Below are positions 44,169-52,759 of a stretch of 64,000 bases of DNA, piece by piece. This DNA comes from Rhodococcus antarcticus. GTDB taxonomy: Bacteria > Actinomycetota > Actinomycetes > Mycobacteriales > Mycobacteriaceae. Within the stretch, counting starts at the first letter, position 1. Each line of letters opens with the position of its first letter. The DNA lies in the NCBI RefSeq assembly GCF_026153295.1, contig NZ_CP110615.1:1116001-1180000 (forward strand), read 5' to 3'. The notes beneath the pieces were generated by a model that saw nothing but the letters and a program-made list of their open reading frames with translations, was not told the origin of the DNA and did no database searches. Position numbers and translations under genes: made by a program.

Positions 44169-44519
44169 TCAGCGCACCCGCGGCCGCGGCGGTGCCTCGT
44201 CGGGGGTGAGGACGTCGGCGATGGTGACGTGCACGGGGAACTCGGGGGTTCTCAGCACCGCGCGCACGGCCAGCTGCAGCTCGGCCGCGACGGCGCGGAC
44301 GGGCCGGCGCAGGTGCAGCACCACCGTCACGTTCACCCCGTCGGCGACCGTGCCGACGTGGACCCCGACGACGCGGCGACCGGGGAGGTGGGTGGCGGTG
44401 GTGCCGTGCGGACCGCCGTGCAGCTCGGCCACGTCGGGGTGGTCCAGCAGCCGCGCGGCGATGCGCTCGGACACGTCGAGGGTCCGCTCGCGGGGCTCAG
44501 GCACGGCGGGGGTGCTCAT
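44169..44519 (-). CDS. Asp23/Gls24-like protein
   Basis: This 116-residue protein has SERIAARLLDHPDVAELHGG, then VVGVHVGTVADGVNVTVVLHLRRP and AVRAVLRTPEFPVHVTIADVL, the alternating pattern of Asp23 domains. It is shorter than the main paralogue and has no extra tail. The ATG at 44519 with AGGG upstream is preferred to a GTG at 44534. It lies between the main Asp23 gene (12 bases upstream) and the DUF2273-like gene, in one operon. Confidence 0.7.
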   Translation of the reverse strand: MSTPAVPEPRERTLDVSERIAARLLDHPDVAELHGGPHGTTATHLPGRRVVGVHVGTVADGVNVTVVLHLRRPVRAVAAELQLAVRAVLRTPEFPVHVTIADVLTPDEAPPRPRVR

Positions 44520-44530
44520 GGGAGCCCTGC

Positions 44531-45007
44531 TCACTCCACCCGGGAGGCGGCCGCGACAGGGGCCGGACGCTCCTCGGTCGGCAGCACGATGTCGTGGACG
44601 GAGATGTTGACCTCGATGACCTCCAGGCCGGTCATGTGCTCGACGGCGCTGATGACGTTGCGCCGCACGGCCTGGGTGATCTCAGTGATGGAGATGCCGT
44701 ACTCCACGACGAGGTCGAGGTCGACGGCAGCCTGCTTCTCGCCGACCTCGACCGACACGCCCTGCCCGGCGGAGGCCCCTCCGCCGGGGATGCGCTCCCG
44801 GATCGCGCCGAACGCCCGGGACACGGAGCCGCCGAGGCTGTCGATCCCGTCGATCTCCTTGGCGGCGATGCCCGCGATCTTCTGCACGACGGCGGCAGCG
44901 ATGGTGGTCTTGCCCAGGGAGCGCTCGCCGCCGGGCACGACAGCGGCGGTGGTCGTGGTGGTGGTGGGCTTCTCGAGGGAGGTCTCGGTGCTGGGGGTCT
45001 CGGACAT
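44531..45007 (-). CDS. Asp23/Gls24 family envelope stress response protein
   Basis: This 158-residue protein has the clearest Asp23 domain of the cluster (about 30-148): GKTTIAAAVVQKIAGIAAKEIDGI, the VSVEVGEKQAAVDLDLVVEYG strand pair (given here in parts), and TGLEVIEVNISVHDIVLP. The first 28 residues are Thr/Pro-rich. It is first in a five-gene leftward operon with two further Asp23-like proteins, a DUF2273-like protein and the fused anchor. GAGGAG precedes the ATG at 45007. It likely forms a submembrane stress-protective layer, by analogy with firmicutes. Confidence 0.88.
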   Translation of the reverse strand: MSETPSTETSLEKPTTTTTTAAVVPGGERSLGKTTIAAAVVQKIAGIAAKEIDGIDSLGGSVSRAFGAIRERIPGGGASAGQGVSVEVGEKQAAVDLDLVVEYGISITEITQAVRRNVISAVEHMTGLEVIEVNISVHDIVLPTEERPAPVAAASRVE

Positions 45008-45113
45008 GTGTCGTGCAGCTCCTCGGGTCGGCGCGGGTCGGTGGCCTGGGTGGTGCTGGCCGCGGAGCCCCAGACTGCCACCTCCCTCCCGGTGGGTCCT
45101 CCCTTCAGAGCAC

Positions 45114-45860
45114 TCAGGTGCGGCGCACCCAGCGCGTCATCAGAGCCCCGTCGTCGCTGAGCACGTGCGCGACCTGGAGCCGGGTGGTCGTCACGGCGGC
45201 CGAGCGCGCGATCCGGCCCGCGCCGCCGGCCACCGCGAGCGGGGCCGTCGTCACGCAAACCTCGTCCACGAGGTCGGCGAGGAGAAGGTCGCCGAACAGG
45301 CCCGGCCCCCCCTCGCAGAGCACCCGGACGAGGCCGCGCTGCGCGAGCGCCTCCAGGGCCTGGGCGGGATCCACCCGGTCCTCGCCGACCACGAGGACCT
45401 CGGCGCCCGCGGACTGCAGGGCTCGGGTCCGGCCGGGATCCGCGTCCTCGGTGGTCAGGATGATGGGCGCCACGCTCGTGTCGGTGAACAGCGCCGAGGT
45501 GGGGTCGATGCGCGCCCTCGACGTCACCACCGCCACCGGGGGCACGTCGGACTGACCGCGACCGTGACGGGCCGTGCGGCGGCGCTGCGAGGTGCGCACC
45601 CCGCGGTAGTCCTCCTCCCGGACGGTGCCGGCCCCCACCAGGACCACGTCGCAGAGCTCGCGCAGCACCCCGAACACCTGCTTGTCGCCGGGGGAGGAGA
45701 GCCCCTCGGACGTCCCGTCCAGGCTGACGGCCCCGTCCACGCTGGAGACGAAGTTCGCCCGCACCCACGGCGTCCCGTCGAGCTCGGGGTAGGCGTAGAG
45801 CGCGCGGAGGTCGTCCTCGGTCAGCTCTGTCTGTTCGGTCTCACGTCCCAGGCGGTGCAC
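45114..45860 (-). CDS. RibD C-terminal domain reductase (pyrimidine/dihydrofolate reductase family)
   Basis: This 248-residue protein is a stand-alone RibD_C/DHFR-like reductase, without the deaminase domain. It has ANFVSSVDGAVSLDG near residue 36, VLVGAGTVREEDY near 74, PPVAVVTSRARID, and the C-terminal CEGGPGLFGDLL NADPH-binding loop. It corresponds to Rv2671, annotated as RibD-like; mycobacterial studies link that protein to antifolate resistance through a weak dihydrofolate reductase activity. The GTG at 45860 is 35 bases from the divergent zapE start. Confidence 0.88.
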   Translation of the reverse strand: MHRLGRETEQTELTEDDLRALYAYPELDGTPWVRANFVSSVDGAVSLDGTSEGLSSPGDKQVFGVLRELCDVVLVGAGTVREEDYRGVRTSQRRRTARHGRGQSDVPPVAVVTSRARIDPTSALFTDTSVAPIILTTEDADPGRTRALQSAGAEVLVVGEDRVDPAQALEALAQRGLVRVLCEGGPGLFGDLLLADLVDEVCVTTAPLAVAGGAGRIARSAAVTTTRLQVAHVLSDDGALMTRWVRRT

Positions 45861-45882
45861 GGTGGGAATGAGAGCACGCCAC

Positions 45883-45888
45883 TAGCGT
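45883..45888 (+). promoter_or_regulatory. -10 box TAGCGT, leaderless start of zapE
   Basis: TAGCGT ends 7 bases before the ATG at 45896 and there is no Shine-Dalgarno sequence. Confidence 0.55.
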
Positions 45889-45895
45889 GGTCCGC

Positions 45896-46930
45896 ATGGT
45901 CGACAGCCCCCCGGACGTCCCACGGCTCGCGGACCGGAGCCCGGTGCTCGCCCCCGAGCAGCTCGTCGCGGAGATGGTGCCGCCGTCGATGTTCGACGAC
46001 GTCAGCTTCGCCACCTACCGGCCCGACCCGGCCGAGCCGAGCCAGACGGCGGCCGTGGTGGCCGGCGAGGCCTTCGCCGAGCGCGTGCAGGGCGGTGCCG
46101 CCAAGAAGGGGCTGTTCGGCCGGCGCAAGGAGCCCGCCACCGGCGCGGGGCTGTACCTCGACGGCGGCTTCGGCGTGGGCAAGACCCACCTCCTGGCCTC
46201 CATGTGGCACCTGGCGCCCGAGCCGAAGTCGTTCGGCACCTTCGTGGAGCTGACCAACCTCGTGGGCGCGCTGGGCTACCGCACCGCCGTCGAGCGGCTC
46301 TCCGAGCACCGGCTGCTGTGCATCGACGAGTTCGAGCTCGACGACCCGGGCGACACCACCCTGGTGTCCCGGCTGCTCGGCGAGCTGATGGACGCCGGGG
46401 TGTGCGTGGCCGCCACCTCGAACACGCTGCCGGACAAGCTCGGCGAGGGCCGCTTCGCCGCCGAGGACTTCCTCCGCGAGATCCAGGCGCTCAGCGCGCG
46501 CTTCGACGTGGTGCGGGTGGACGGGCCGGACTTCCGCCACCGTGACCTGCCGCCGGCGCCGGACCCCGTCGACGAGGCGGCGCTGGTCGCCCACGCGCAG
46601 GCCACCGGCGGGGCCACCCTGGACGACTTCGACGCGCTCGTGCAGCACCTGTCCTCGCTGCACCCCTCCCGCTACGGCGCCCTGGTGCGCGGGGTCACGG
46701 CCGTGCACCTGAGCGGCGTGCACCCGGCGGGCGACCAGTCGACGGCGCTGCGGCTGGTGGTGCTGGCCGACCGCCTCTACGACCACGACATCCCGGTGAT
46801 GGTCTCCGGGGCGCCGCTGGACGCGCTGTTCACCGAGGAGATGCTGGCCGGCGGGTACCGCAAGAAGTACCTGCGGGCGACCTCGCGGCTGGTGGCGCTC
46901 TCCCGGCTGGAGCGGGCGCAGGCGGCCTGA
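45896..46930 (+). CDS. zapE: AFG1-family ATPase ZapE (cell division)
   Basis: This 344-residue P-loop ATPase of the AFG1/ZapE family has Walker A GGFGVGKTHL near residue 92 and Walker B LLCIDEFELDDPGD near 140. SNTLPDKLGEGRF, typical of the family, follows, then RYGALVRGVTAVHLSGV. ZapE binds the Z-ring and modulates division in proteobacteria; the actinobacterial role is not established. It corresponds to Rv2670c. The ATG at 45896 is supported by the TAGCGT box. It is divergent from the RibD-like gene. Confidence 0.9.
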   Translation: MVDSPPDVPRLADRSPVLAPEQLVAEMVPPSMFDDVSFATYRPDPAEPSQTAAVVAGEAFAERVQGGAAKKGLFGRRKEPATGAGLYLDGGFGVGKTHLLASMWHLAPEPKSFGTFVELTNLVGALGYRTAVERLSEHRLLCIDEFELDDPGDTTLVSRLLGELMDAGVCVAATSNTLPDKLGEGRFAAEDFLREIQALSARFDVVRVDGPDFRHRDLPPAPDPVDEAALVAHAQATGGATLDDFDALVQHLSSLHPSRYGALVRGVTAVHLSGVHPAGDQSTALRLVVLADRLYDHDIPVMVSGAPLDALFTEEMLAGGYRKKYLRATSRLVALSRLERAQAA

Positions 46931-47039
46931 CCCGCGGCCGGGGTGTCCGCGCGGACCCCCAGCACCGGCCCGGGCGGTCCGCACCCGGCACCGAGCGTCC
47001 GCGCCGAACGGGTTTGACGGCTCCGGCACGATCGTGGCC

Positions 47040-48710
47040 ATGGGTCTCCTGGACGCCGTCGGGCTGCGGCACGTGCTGCCCGACGGCCGCGAGCTGTACG
47101 CCGACGTCACGCTCAAGGTGGGTGACGGGGCCGTGGTGGCGCTGGTGGGCGACAACGGCGCGGGCAAGACGACCCTGCTGCGCACCCTCTCCGGCGAGCT
47201 CGCCCCGGCCGCAGGCTCGGTGCGGGTCCAGGGCGGGCTCGCGGTCATGCCGCAGTTCATCGGCTCCGCCTCCCAGGATCCGGACGGGGCCGACCGCACG
47301 GTGGCCGACCTGCTGCTGGCCGTGAGCCCGCTGCCGGTCCGGGAGGCAGCGGCCGAGCTCGCCGCCGCGGAGCTCGCGATGATGGACTGCGAGGACGAGC
47401 CCACCCAGATGCGCTACGCCCACGCGCTGTCGGAGTGGGCCGAGGTGGGAGGCTACGACGCCGAGGTCGCCTGGGACGTGGTGTGCACCGCGGCGCTGGG
47501 GGTGCCCTTCGACGGGGCCCGCTTCCGGGACCTCTCGACCTTGTCCGGCGGTGAGCAGAAGCGGCTCGCGCTGGAGGCGCTGCTGCGCGGCCAGGCCCAG
47601 GTGCTGCTGCTCGACGAGCCGGACAACTACCTCGACGTGCCGGGCAAGCGGTGGCTGGAGGACCAGCTGCGCTCGACCCCCAAGGCCGTCCTGCTGATCA
47701 GCCACGACCGGGCGCTGCTCGCCGAGGCCGCCACCGCGGTGGTCACCCTGGAGGCCGGCACCGCCTGGACGCACCCGGGGCCGTTCGCGACGTGGCCCCA
47801 GGCCCGGCAGGCTCGCTGGGAGAAGGTCGCCGAGCTGCACAAGCGCTGGGCGGAGGAGCACGAGCGCCTGCGCCAGCTCGTGTTCACCATGCGCCAGCAG
47901 GCCGCCATCAGCCCCGACATGGCCAACCGCTACCACGCGATGCAGACGCGGTTCGCGAAGTTCGAGGAGCAGGGGCCGCCGCCCGCGCTGCCCCGCACCC
48001 AGACCCTGGCCCCGCGCCTGGCCGGCGGTCGCACGGCGATGCGGGCGGTGACCTGCGAGGACCTGGAGCTGACCGGGCTCATGCAGCCGTTCAGCACGGA
48101 GGTCTTCTTCGGCGACCGGGTGGCCGTGCTCGGCTCCAACGGGTCCGGCAAGAGCCACTTCCTCCGGCTGCTGGCCGGTCTGCCGCACGACGGGGCCCTG
48201 ACCGCGGTGCCCGGGGTGGCGCACACCGGCACGGTGCGGCTGGGCTCGCGGGTGGTGCCGGGGATGTTCGCGCAGACCCATGCGCACCCCGAGCTCGTCG
48301 GGCGCGACCTGCTGGACATCCTGTGGAACGGGGAGGGGCGACGCGCGGGGATGGGCCGCTCGGCCGCGTCGTCGGCGCTGGACCGCTACGGGTTGGTCGA
48401 CCAGGCCGAGCAGCGCTTCGAGACCCTCTCCGGCGGGCAGCAGGCCCGGCTGCAGGTGCTGCTGCTCGAGCTCGGCGGCGCCACGCTGCTGCTGCTCGAC
48501 GAGCCGACCGACAACCTCGACCTGGTCTCCGCCGAGGCGCTGCAGGGCGCGCTCGGGTCGTTCACCGGGACGGTGCTGGCCGTGACCCACGACCGCTGGT
48601 TCGCCGAGAGCTTCGACCGGTTCCTCGTCTTCCGCTCCGACGGGGTGGTGCAGGCGACCGACGAGCCCGTGTGGGACGAGACCCGGGTGGTGCGGACGCG
48701 CCAGGTGTGA
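47040..48710 (+). CDS. ABC-F family ATP-binding protein
   Basis: This 556-residue protein has two ABC domains and no membrane helices. The first has GDNGAGKTTL, LSGGEQKRLALE and VLLLDEPDNYLD; the second has GSNGSGKSHF, LSGGQQARLQVL and LLLLDEPTDNLD. The linker between (RWEKVAELHKRWAEEHERLRQLV) is the coiled P-site-tRNA interaction motif of ABC-F proteins, which act on the ribosome as translation factors or protect it from antibiotics. Which of these applies is unknown. The ATG at 47040 is preferred to a GTG at 47034. A 15-bp direct repeat flanks the gene. Confidence 0.9.
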   Translation: MGLLDAVGLRHVLPDGRELYADVTLKVGDGAVVALVGDNGAGKTTLLRTLSGELAPAAGSVRVQGGLAVMPQFIGSASQDPDGADRTVADLLLAVSPLPVREAAAELAAAELAMMDCEDEPTQMRYAHALSEWAEVGGYDAEVAWDVVCTAALGVPFDGARFRDLSTLSGGEQKRLALEALLRGQAQVLLLDEPDNYLDVPGKRWLEDQLRSTPKAVLLISHDRALLAEAATAVVTLEAGTAWTHPGPFATWPQARQARWEKVAELHKRWAEEHERLRQLVFTMRQQAAISPDMANRYHAMQTRFAKFEEQGPPPALPRTQTLAPRLAGGRTAMRAVTCEDLELTGLMQPFSTEVFFGDRVAVLGSNGSGKSHFLRLLAGLPHDGALTAVPGVAHTGTVRLGSRVVPGMFAQTHAHPELVGRDLLDILWNGEGRRAGMGRSAASSALDRYGLVDQAEQRFETLSGGQQARLQVLLLELGGATLLLLDEPTDNLDLVSAEALQGALGSFTGTVLAVTHDRWFAESFDRFLVFRSDGVVQATDEPVWDETRVVRTRQV

Positions 48711-48762
48711 TGGTCCGCACGCACCACCACCACGGCCCCCGACGGTCCGCACCCGGCCGGGG

Positions 48763-49182
48763 TCAGCCGGTGACGGCCCGCTCCATGACGACGTCCCGGT
48801 AGGTCTGGCTGCCCACCGTGAAGTTCTTGTGGCCGACGGGGGCGAACCCCTGCTTGCCGTAGAAGCCCTGGGCACGGAAGTTCAGCGAGGACACCCCGAG
48901 CCACATCCCGGGGGTGCTGGTGACCGCGAGCCCGGCGGCGAGCAGCCCGGCGGCGAGGCCGCTCCCGTGGTGCTCCAGCCGCACGTAGCACTTGCTCAGC
49001 TCCGTGGTGGGGGAGTGCGTCAGCGCCTCGGCGACCTCGGGGTCGGGAGGCTCGGCGCGCACGAGCAGCACGTAGCCGTGCAACCCGCCGTCGGCGGCCA
49101 CCAGCACCGTCTGCGCGGGATCGGCCAGCCGGGCGGCGAAGCGGGCCGGGGTGAGCTCGGTGGCGATGTGGGGCGGGCTCAG
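48763..49182 (-). CDS. GNAT acetyltransferase, shortened at the N-terminus
   Basis: This GNAT-fold protein aligns with Rv2669-type acetyltransferases: VLVAADGGLHGYVLLV, LSKCYVRLEHHGSGLAAGLL (acetyl-CoA loop) and WLGVSSLNFRAQGFYGKQGF. The usual first 40 to 50 residues are missing: the frame begins within the family at SPPHIATELTPARF, immediately after the stop of rocD. No ATG or GTG lies there; a CTG at 49182 overlaps that stop as CTGA, and the first GTG is at 49107. It is either a gene damaged by a deletion that joined it to rocD, or one started at CTG by coupling. Confidence 0.6.
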   Translation of the reverse strand: MSPPHIATELTPARFAARLADPAQTVLVAADGGLHGYVLLVRAEPPDPEVAEALTHSPTTELSKCYVRLEHHGSGLAAGLLAAGLAVTSTPGMWLGVSSLNFRAQGFYGKQGFAPVGHKNFTVGSQTYRDVVMERAVTG

Positions 49183-50402
49183 CCCGCGAGCACGTCCGCC
49201 AGCGCGTCCACGGCGGAGTCGAGCTCGGCCGTGGTCACCACGAGCGGCGGGGCCATCCGCAGCGTCGCCCCGTGGGTCTCCTTGCACAGCACGCCCCGGG
49301 CCATCAGCCCCTCGCTGGCCGCGCGCCCGGAGACGCCGTCGGCCAGGTCCACCCCGGCCCACAGCCCGCGCCCGCGCACCCGGGCGACCCCGTGGCCCAC
49401 GAGCTCGCCGAGCCGGCCGTGCAGGTGCGCCCCGAGCTCGGTCGACCGCGCCTGGAACTCGCCGGTGCGCAGCAGCTCGACCACCGCGCGACCCACGGCG
49501 CAGGCCAGCGGGTTGCCACCGAAGGTGGAACCGTGCTCGCCGGGCTTGAGCACCCCGAGCACGTCCGCGCGCCCCACCACCGCGGACACCGGCACGATGC
49601 CGCCGCCCAGCGCCTTGCCCAGGGTGTACAGGTCGGCGCGCACGCCGGAGTCGTCCAGGGCCAGGAGGTCGCCGGTGCGGGCGAGCCCGGACTGGATCTC
49701 GTCGGCGATGAGCAGCACGTCGTTCGCGGTGCAGAGCTCGCGCACCCGCCGCAACCACGGCGTCGGCGGCACGACCACCCCGGCCTCACCCTGCACGGGC
49801 TCCAGCAGCACGGCGGCGGTGCGAGGGGTGATCGCCGCCTCGAGCGCCAGGGCCTGGGGGTCGTCCGGGCCGTAGGGCACCGTCACGAAGCCCGGGGTGA
49901 ACGGGCCGAACTCCGCCCGCGCGGAGCTGTCGGTGGAGAAGCTGATCACGGTGGTGGTGCGGCCGTGGAAGTTGTCGGCCATGACGATGATCTCGGCGGT
50001 GCCGTCGGGCACCCCCTTGACCTGGTGGGCCCACTTGCGGGCGACCTTCACCGCGGACTCGACGGCCTCGGCGCCGGAGTTCATCGGCAGCACCATCTCG
50101 GTGCCGGTCAGCTCGGCCAGCTCGTGGCAGAAGGCGCCGAGCTGGTCGTGGTGGAAGGCGCGGCTGGTCAGCGTGACGCGGCCGAGCTGGGTGACGGCGG
50201 CCTCGACGAGCGCCGGGTGGCGGTGGCCGAAGTTCAACGCCGAGTAGCCGGCGAGGAAGTCCAGGTAGCGACGACCCTCGACGTCGGTGACCCAGGCGCC
50301 CTCGGCCTCGGCGATGACGACGGGCAGCGGGTGGTAGTTGTGCGCGCTCCACCGCTCGTCACGGGCGATGAGGTCGGCGGACAGGCTGCTGGTGAGCGTC
50401 AT
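49179..50402 (-). CDS. rocD: ornithine aminotransferase
   Basis: This 407-residue class III PLP aminotransferase converts ornithine and 2-oxoglutarate to glutamate semialdehyde and glutamate. The family-specific HNYHPLPVVI is near residue 21, LPMNSGAEAVESAVK follows, then DNFHGRT, LIADEIQSGL and the PLP lysine in TLGKALGGG. It is full length and the C-terminus is intact. GGAGAC lies just before the ATG at 50402; TAGCCT also fits a leaderless -10. Acetylornithine or lysine aminotransferases are less likely given these motifs. Confidence 0.9.
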   Translation of the reverse strand: MTLTSSLSADLIARDERWSAHNYHPLPVVIAEAEGAWVTDVEGRRYLDFLAGYSALNFGHRHPALVEAAVTQLGRVTLTSRAFHHDQLGAFCHELAELTGTEMVLPMNSGAEAVESAVKVARKWAHQVKGVPDGTAEIIVMADNFHGRTTTVISFSTDSSARAEFGPFTPGFVTVPYGPDDPQALALEAAITPRTAAVLLEPVQGEAGVVVPPTPWLRRVRELCTANDVLLIADEIQSGLARTGDLLALDDSGVRADLYTLGKALGGGIVPVSAVVGRADVLGVLKPGEHGSTFGGNPLACAVGRAVVELLRTGEFQARSTELGAHLHGRLGELVGHGVARVRGRGLWAGVDLADGVSGRAASEGLMARGVLCKETHGATLRMAPPLVVTTAELDSAVDALADVLAG

Positions 50403-50588
50403 GTCTCCAGGCTAGAGGCACGTCGTGCACGAAACATCCATCGAACGCTGCGTCCAGCGCGGGTTCTTTGCGCCAGATCACACGACCGTGACGGATCGTT
50501 GCAGCAGCACCCCGGTGCCGCGGTCGTGGCACCCTGGGGGACACGTGCCGCACCCGGCGCACGCACCGACCACCAGGAGGACCGGCCC

Positions 50589-51089
50589 GTGCGCCGTCGA
50601 GCCACCACCGCAGCACTGACCGGACTGGGGGCCGTCGCGCTCGTCGCGCTCGCGGGCTGCAGCGCCAACGGCACCCCCGCCGCACCAGCCCGCTCGGAGG
50701 CGGTGCCGACCACCGCGGCCGCGACGCCCACCGGCGACGTCTCGGTGAGCGCGTGCACCGCCTACGCCGGCGCGACCGGCAACCCGCGCCAGGTGGTCGC
50801 CACGTCCTCGGCCAAGCCGGTGCTGGGCCCGGCCGTGGCCCTGGTGCTCGTGAGCTTCCGCGGCGTCGTCTCCGGGGCGAGCGTGCCGGCCGACCCTCAG
50901 CTGCAGGAGGCCTTCACCGAGCTGGTGGCCTCCGTGGACGACCTCTCCACCCAGCTCGCGGCTGGGCTGCCCGCAGGGGCGGACCCGGTGAAGACGCCGG
51001 TCACGGTGGACCCGACCCGGCTCCGGACCGCGCTGGACGCCGCCGACGCCCTCTGCACCGCCCGCGGCGTCGCGCCCAAGGCGGGCTGA
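50589..51089 (+). CDS. putative lipoprotein
   Basis: This 166-residue protein has a basic start (RRRATTAALTG), a hydrophobic stretch and a lipobox ALAGC with Cys near residue 24, followed by an Ala/Pro/Thr linker and a helical C-terminal domain (PADPQLQEAFTELVASVDDL, LDAADALCTARG). No family is recognised. An AGGAGG 8 bases before the GTG is one of the better ribosome sites here. It is followed 3 bases later by ppk2 and then an SGNH hydrolase, in one operon. Confidence 0.7.
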   Translation: MRRRATTAALTGLGAVALVALAGCSANGTPAAPARSEAVPTTAAATPTGDVSVSACTAYAGATGNPRQVVATSSAKPVLGPAVALVLVSFRGVVSGASVPADPQLQEAFTELVASVDDLSTQLAAGLPAGADPVKTPVTVDPTRLRTALDAADALCTARGVAPKAG

Positions 51090-51092
51090 TCC

Positions 51093-51938
51093 GTGTCCGA
51101 CGTGCGGGCACACTTCCGCCTGCCGGTCGGGGTGCCCGTGGACCTGGCCACCCATGGCTGTCGAGCCACCCCGGTGGGGCCGCGCCACAAGAAGGCCGGT
51201 CGGCGGGCGCTGGCCGAGCTCGGTCCGCACCTGGTCGACCGGCAGCAGGCACTCTGGGCGGAGGGGCGGGCGGGGGGCTCGCGGCGCGTGCTGCTGGTGC
51301 TGCAGGGCATGGACACCGCGGGCAAGGGCGGTGTGGTCCGTGCCGTGGGAGGCCTGCTCGAGCCGCAGGGGGTGGCGCTGAGCTCCTTCGGCCGTCCCAC
51401 CGCCGAGGAGCTCGAGCACGACGTGCTGTGGCGGGTGCGTCGTGCGCTGCCCGCTCCCGGTGTCGTCGGCTTCTTCGACCGTTCGCACTACGAGGACGTT
51501 CTGGTGGCGCGGGTGGAGCACCTCGCCGAGCCGGCCGAGCTCGAGCGGCGGATCCAAGCCATCAACGCCTTCGAGACCGAGCTCGTCGACTCCGGGGTGG
51601 CCGTGGTGAAGGTGTTCCTGCACCTGTCCTCCCGAGCGCAGCTCGACCGGCTGACCGCGCGGCTCGACGACCCGGACAAGCACTGGAAGTACACCCCCGA
51701 GGACCGGCTGAACCGGTCGCGGTGGGACGACTACCAGCGGGTCTACGCCGACGTGCTGCAGCGGTGCGCCACGGCGGCGGCTCCCTGGCTGCTGGTCCCC
51801 GCCGATCGCAAGTGGTACTCCCGCTGGGCCGTCGGCGCCGTGCTCTCCGAGACCCTCGACGAGCTCGACCCGCACTTCCCCCCGCCCACCTACGACGTGG
51901 TCGCCGAGCGCGCGGCCCTGCTGGCCACCCGTCCGTGA
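51093..51938 (+). CDS. ppk2: polyphosphate kinase 2 family protein
   Basis: This 281-residue PPK2 transfers phosphate between polyphosphate and nucleotides. The Walker A loop is GMDTAGKGGVVRAV near residue 72, the Walker B/lid region is GFFDRSHYEDVLVARV, and HWKYTPEDRLNRSRWDDY completes the family pattern. A short length without a second domain fits PPK2 class I or III. It probably phosphorylates nucleoside mono- or diphosphates using polyphosphate, complementing PpgK encoded at 16 kb. The GTG at 51093 is 3 bases after the lipoprotein stop. Confidence 0.9.
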   Translation: MSDVRAHFRLPVGVPVDLATHGCRATPVGPRHKKAGRRALAELGPHLVDRQQALWAEGRAGGSRRVLLVLQGMDTAGKGGVVRAVGGLLEPQGVALSSFGRPTAEELEHDVLWRVRRALPAPGVVGFFDRSHYEDVLVARVEHLAEPAELERRIQAINAFETELVDSGVAVVKVFLHLSSRAQLDRLTARLDDPDKHWKYTPEDRLNRSRWDDYQRVYADVLQRCATAAAPWLLVPADRKWYSRWAVGAVLSETLDELDPHFPPPTYDVVAERAALLATRP

Positions 51939-52759
51939 GCGGGGCCCTCGGGGTGGCGGCCGCCGCGGTGCTCGTCGCCGCCCTGGGCGCCGGGTGCGCC
52001 GGCGGAGCCACTCCCGCCGTGCACGTCGAGCTGCCCCCGAGCCCGACCACCGGCTCCGTGGTCTCCCTGGTGGGTCTGGGCGACTCCATCCCCGCCGGCG
52101 ACGAGTGCGACGGGTGCACCCCGTTCGTCGAGCTCTACGGGAAGCAGCTCGCCCGGGCCGCTTCCGCTCGAGTGGACGTGACCAACCTCGGTGTGGGCGG
52201 GTGGACCAGCAGCGACCTGCTCGTGGCCCTGCAGCCCGGTGGGGACGACGCCGCGGCGGTGGCCGGGGCGGACGTCGTGACCGTCACCATCGGCGCCAAC
52301 GACTTCTCCACCCAGCTGGACAGCTACCTCGCCGGCGACTGCGGCGGCAGCGACGGTCTCGGCTGCTTCCAGCCCTACCTCCCGCAGCTGCGCAGCACCC
52401 TCGTGCAGGTGCTGCGGGAGATCACCGCGCTCCGGGCGGGGCAGCCGACCCGGATCGTCGTCACCGGGTACTGGAACGTCTTCCCCGACGGTGAGGTCGC
52501 GCAGGACGAGTACGGTCCCGGCTTCCTCACCGCGAGTGCGGCGCTGACCACCCAGGTCAACTCCGTCATCGCCTCCGCGGCCGCCGAGCAGGGGGCGGCC
52601 TACGCCGACCTCGCCACGCCGTTCAAGGGTGTCGACGGCGAGGGCGACCCCACCGGGCTGCTCGCCGCCGACGGGGAGCACCCCGACCAGGCCGGCCACC
52701 AGGCCATCGCCGACGCCCTGGTCGCGCTGGGGCCGCTCACGCCGGTCCCCGCGGCCTGA
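51935..52759 (+). CDS. secreted SGNH/GDSL hydrolase, lipoprotein
   Basis: This 274-residue protein has a signal with lipobox GAGC near residue 21, then the SGNH blocks: GLGDSIPAGD (catalytic Ser), NLGVGGWTSSD (Gly), TIGANDFS (Asn) and DGEHPDQAGH (Asp and His). It is likely a surface esterase or lipase. The GTG overlaps the ppk2 stop as GTGA, and the 3' end overlaps the converging YchJ gene by 23 bp. The substrate is unknown. Confidence 0.85.
   Translation: MSGALGVAAAAVLVAALGAGCAGGATPAVHVELPPSPTTGSVVSLVGLGDSIPAGDECDGCTPFVELYGKQLARAASARVDVTNLGVGGWTSSDLLVALQPGGDDAAAVAGADVVTVTIGANDFSTQLDSYLAGDCGGSDGLGCFQPYLPQLRSTLVQVLREITALRAGQPTRIVVTGYWNVFPDGEVAQDEYGPGFLTASAALTTQVNSVIASAAAEQGAAYADLATPFKGVDGEGDPTGLLAADGEHPDQAGHQAIADALVALGPLTPVPAA

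Noticed and set aside
42477-46253. Plus-strand open frame of 1258 codons across the Asp23 cluster
   Set aside because: It is antisense to five genes with recognisable domains and ordered overlaps, has no domain of its own, and long open frames are expected in such GC-rich DNA.
47014-47019. TTGACG as -35 element for the ABC-F gene
   Set aside because: The only -10-like hexamer lies 7 bases downstream, too close for a promoter.
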